Below, piece after piece: positions 61,553 to 64,000 of a DNA stretch of 64,000 nt. The notes under the pieces were generated by a model, which ran no database searches, was not told the DNA's origin, and saw only the letters and a list, made by a program, of their open reading frames with translations. Both the position numbers and the translations under genes were made by a program. Position 1 is the stretch's first letter; every line of letters starts with the position of its first letter. The DNA is from Bacteroidales bacterium (GTDB lineage: Bacteria; Bacteroidota; Bacteroidia; Bacteroidales; Marinilabiliaceae), in the NCBI GenBank assembly GCA_024401355.1, contig JAKSLF010000009.1, positions 1 through 64,000 of the forward strand. Reading direction: 5' to 3'.

Positions 61553-64000
61553 TTACGCTTCGTTGTTTTTGTCGTTGGCGTTCATATATTCTTTAGGAGA
61601 GACTCCGTAGAACACCTTGAAAGCCTTTGCAAAATATGTAGGAGTAGAGAATCCTGTCATGTCGGCAATTTGTTGTATGTCGTATTTCTTGCTTAACAAC
61701 AGCGTCTCTGCATATTTTAGTCTTACATTTCTGACATAATCGCGTGTAGTCATATTGGTTATCTCCTTCATTTTTCTGTGAAGGTGGACGCGGCTCAATC
61801 CTACTTCCCTAGCCAAATCTTCAATGCTGTATTCGCTATCTGAAATGTTTGCATTGATGGCTGCGGTTATGCGTTGCATTAATTGCTCGTTGTATGACAG
61901 GGTCGCTGAAGCCGGAATGTTTTCGATGCTTTCAAGAACCTGTTGCTGCGCAACCATATTAGCCATGAACTTCTGTCGTTGTGAAATCAGATTTTTGATT
62001 GTGGCAGATAACTCATCGATGCTAAATGGTTTTGCAATATAAGCATCGGCACCATTTTCGTAACTTTCTATTCTGTCAGTCTCTGCGCTTCTGGCCGTTA
62101 GAATGACAACAGGTAGATAGTTGATATTTATATTGTGCTTAATGTTGCGACATAGAGTAAATCCGTCCATGTTTGGCATGACAACATCGGTTACAACGAG
62201 ATCTGGTACATTGGTGAGAATCTCTTCCTGTGCCTCTCGTCCGTCTTGGCAAGTGATGATAGAATACGTATCAGAAAGATGCGACTTAATATAGTTTCGT
62301 ATTTCTGGATCATCATCGACAAGGACTATCCTGAGATTAGTCTTAGGCTTCTTTGTTTCCTCCTGTTCGGAAACTTCTTGAGAGGCTGTAGTACGTGTTT
62401 CTTCTGCTGGTTCTATTTCATCGTCCTGCAGATGTGTATGACCGAGAGGAATAGATACAGTCATTATGCCACCTTTCTCATCAACCTTATTACTTGGGAT
62501 GATTGTGCCATGATGGAGCTGTACTATAGTGTTCGTAAGGTCAAGTCCGATGCCGAAGCCTATTTCTGAATTAGAAAGTCGGTGGAAGCGCTCGAACATG
62601 TGTTTCATATCCTCATCGCTAAATCCGTTGCCCGTATCTTCTACCTTTAGAATATAGTTTGAACCCTCAATACATGTTTTTATTACGACCTCGCCATCTT
62701 TCGGTGTGTATTTAATAGCATTGGAAACAAGATTTGTTACTATCTGGTCGAAGTGTTGTGGATCTACGTAGACTATAGGTTCCTCTTGAAGTAGATTGTT
62801 GTACTTTAAACTTATGTTTTTAGCTCGTGCCTCGAAGTCGAAAGTGAGACATACATCGTTAACTATCTTGTTGACATTTGTAGGGCAGAAATGGAGCTTC
62901 ATCTTTCCTGCGTCAATCTTCTGAATGTCCAGAACCTGTGCCATGAGTCGGAGAATTCGCTGCGTATTGCGTTCAATGACCTCATAGTTCGCCTTGTGTT
63001 TCGGATCAGTATCAGTTGCCATGAGTTCTTTAAGAGGTGCAATGACAAGCGACATCGGAGTGCGGATTTCATGGGCGATGTTGGTGAACATATTCATCTT
63101 GGCTGCATGCATCTGTTGGTTGTGGAGTGTTTCCGTAAGCTGTTGCTTTGTCTTTTGGCGGATACGAATCTGTTTCTGCAACACGTATATGATGATGCAT
63201 GCCAGAATAAAGTATATGAATTTTGCCGTGTTGGTAGCATATATGGCAGGGTGTATAATCACTTTGAGTTTTAGTGGAGTTGATTCGTCGCCATTGTCGA
63301 AAGCTACGACCCTGATTGTGTAGGTGTCGGGATCCATGTTTCTGAAAGTGATTTTATTGTTTTCGTTGTCATTGGCAAATATCGTTTCTGATTCACCATC
63401 GCTATTGGTCAATTTGTATTGAAACTTCATGCCCTTTTGTGGCATCATTTTAGATGATGTGAATTCAAGAGTGAACGTGTTGTCTGTATGGCAAAGATTG
63501 TATGTTAGAGTCGAGTCTTCGGTAGTTGAAGACTTAACCTTGTATTTCCCTGAAAGAGTGGATGGTAGGACTCGTTGTCCGTTAATGTAAAAATCGACAA
63601 GTCGGATGATGGGCTGTTGGCGTTTGTTGGATATGATGCCAGGCGTAAAGAATGTTATGCCATCTGTGCCTCCGAAAAATAGTTGCCCATCACTTGACCT
63701 ATATGAAGAACGGTAGCCGAACTCGCTAGTTTCGATGCCATCCTGCTCGTAAAAGTAGCTGACGTTTGTAGTTTTGGGGTCGATTCTTATGATACCATTT
63801 CTTGTGCTGGCCCATAGATGTCCATTCGCATCGCAATTGATGGCCTTTATGATATTTTCTGTGCCAATGATATCAGGTAATGTTTCGACCTTATGAGTGT
63901 TGTAGGACAGCATTGAAAGTCCGAGATTTGAGGCTATCCAGATATTCCCTTCGTTATCCTCTGTTATATCGTTGATTCTGCATTGTCCTAAGATTCTGTT
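61553..64000 (-). CDS. Hybrid two-component system regulator, 3' part (5' end outside window)
   Basis: The minus-strand frame stays open to the right window edge, so the Met at 63913 is internal and the protein starts beyond the window. The visible ~815 residues include, in order: the end of a sensor propeller ('EDNEGNIWIASNLG'), a Y_Y_Y domain, a membrane segment ('FIYFILACIIIYVL'), HisKA ('NIAHEIRTPMSLVIAPL', phosphorylated His), HATPase ('VSNAIKYTPKDGEV'), a receiver domain ('VLVDDDPEIRNYI', phosphoacceptor Asp in 'VVTDVVMPNMDGF'), and an AraC-type DNA-binding domain. Such proteins sense carbohydrates and induce polysaccharide utilisation loci, so its target genes may lie to the right. Confidence 0.95.
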   Translation of the reverse strand, partial: NRILGQCRINDITEDNEGNIWIASNLGLSMLSYNTHKVETLPDIIGTENIIKAINCDANGHLWASTRNGIIRIDPKTTNVSYFYEQDGIETSEFGYRSSYRSSDGQLFFGGTDGITFFTPGIISNKRQQPIIRLVDFYINGQRVLPSTLSGKYKVKSSTTEDSTLTYNLCHTDNTFTLEFTSSKMMPQKGMKFQYKLTNSDGESETIFANDNENNKITFRNMDPDTYTIRVVAFDNGDESTPLKLKVIIHPAIYATNTAKFIYFILACIIIYVLQKQIRIRQKTKQQLTETLHNQQMHAAKMNMFTNIAHEIRTPMSLVIAPLKELMATDTDPKHKANYEVIERNTQRILRLMAQVLDIQKIDAGKMKLHFCPTNVNKIVNDVCLTFDFEARAKNISLKYNNLLQEEPIVYVDPQHFDQIVTNLVSNAIKYTPKDGEVVIKTCIEGSNYILKVEDTGNGFSDEDMKHMFERFHRLSNSEIGFGIGLDLTNTIVQLHHGTIIPSNKVDEKGGIMTVSIPLGHTHLQDDEIEPAEETRTTASQEVSEQEETKKPKTNLRIVLVDDDPEIRNYIKSHLSDTYSIITCQDGREAQEEILTNVPDLVVTDVVMPNMDGFTLCRNIKHNININYLPVVILTARSAETDRIESYENGADAYIAKPFSIDELSATIKNLISQRQKFMANMVAQQQVLESIENIPASATLSYNEQLMQRITAAINANISDSEYSIEDLAREVGLSRVHLHRKMKEITNMTTRDYVRNVRLKYAETLLLSKKYDIQQIADMTGFSTPTYFAKAFKVFYGVSPKEYMNANDKNNEA

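Noticed and set aside
63913-63915. Met codon as start of the hybrid regulator
   Set aside because: The same frame runs open to the window edge with propeller sequence upstream, so the gene starts outside the window.

Overview
The window looks like chromosomal DNA from a member of the Bacteroidales, probably close to Prevotellaceae. The evidence is a short RpoD-type sigma factor followed by a DUF4290 gene and murA, imelysin and di-heme iron-uptake genes, a ResB-CcsA fusion, an alpha-2-macroglobulin lipoprotein, NspC, a hybrid two-component regulator, and several promoters that fit the Bacteroidetes consensus (a TTG-type -33 element and TAnnTTTG at -7). No rRNA, tRNA, IS element or CRISPR array was seen. 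The taxonomic call rests on gene content and has not been checked by any search.

Bases 1-19,030 form an accessory island rich in conflict genes. It opens with a BspA-like leucine-rich-repeat protein, a B12-binding radical SAM protein and a DUF4846 protein. A type IV AbiEi/AbiEii toxin-antitoxin module follows, lying between two 135-bp direct repeats that contain the 5' end of the DUF4846 gene. Next is a DUF1874 protein of the AcrIII-1/Crn2 ring-nuclease family. Then comes a plus-strand operon: a 59-residue acidic protein, an SF1 helicase, a reverse transcriptase with a YRDD catalytic motif, a giant sacsin-like GHKL ATPase interrupted by one in-frame TAA, and a second SF1 helicase fused to a PIN nuclease. 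I know of no named defence system with this gene set, and it is the best candidate for something new.

Bases 19,100-24,960 hold a minus-strand operon for a secreted caspase-like protease, an ECF sigma factor, a membrane protein that may be its anti-sigma factor, a CHAT protease and a Sel1-repeat protein. This looks like a stress- or infection-sensing proteolytic module.

Bases 25,180-64,000 are mostly core or commonly shared genes: DUF1846 protein, alpha-2-macroglobulin, a RidA-like protein, cytochrome c biogenesis, a porin/imelysin/di-heme iron-uptake operon, nspC, tex, a pectate lyase, truA, der, an HtrA protease, rpoD, murA, rpiB, transketolase, an esterase and the 3' part of a hybrid two-component regulator that runs off the right edge. 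Embedded among them are an unusual sigma-factor fusion divergent from a VWA protein (41.2-43.1 kb) and a small lipoprotein gene with an apparent frameshift (43.2-43.5 kb).
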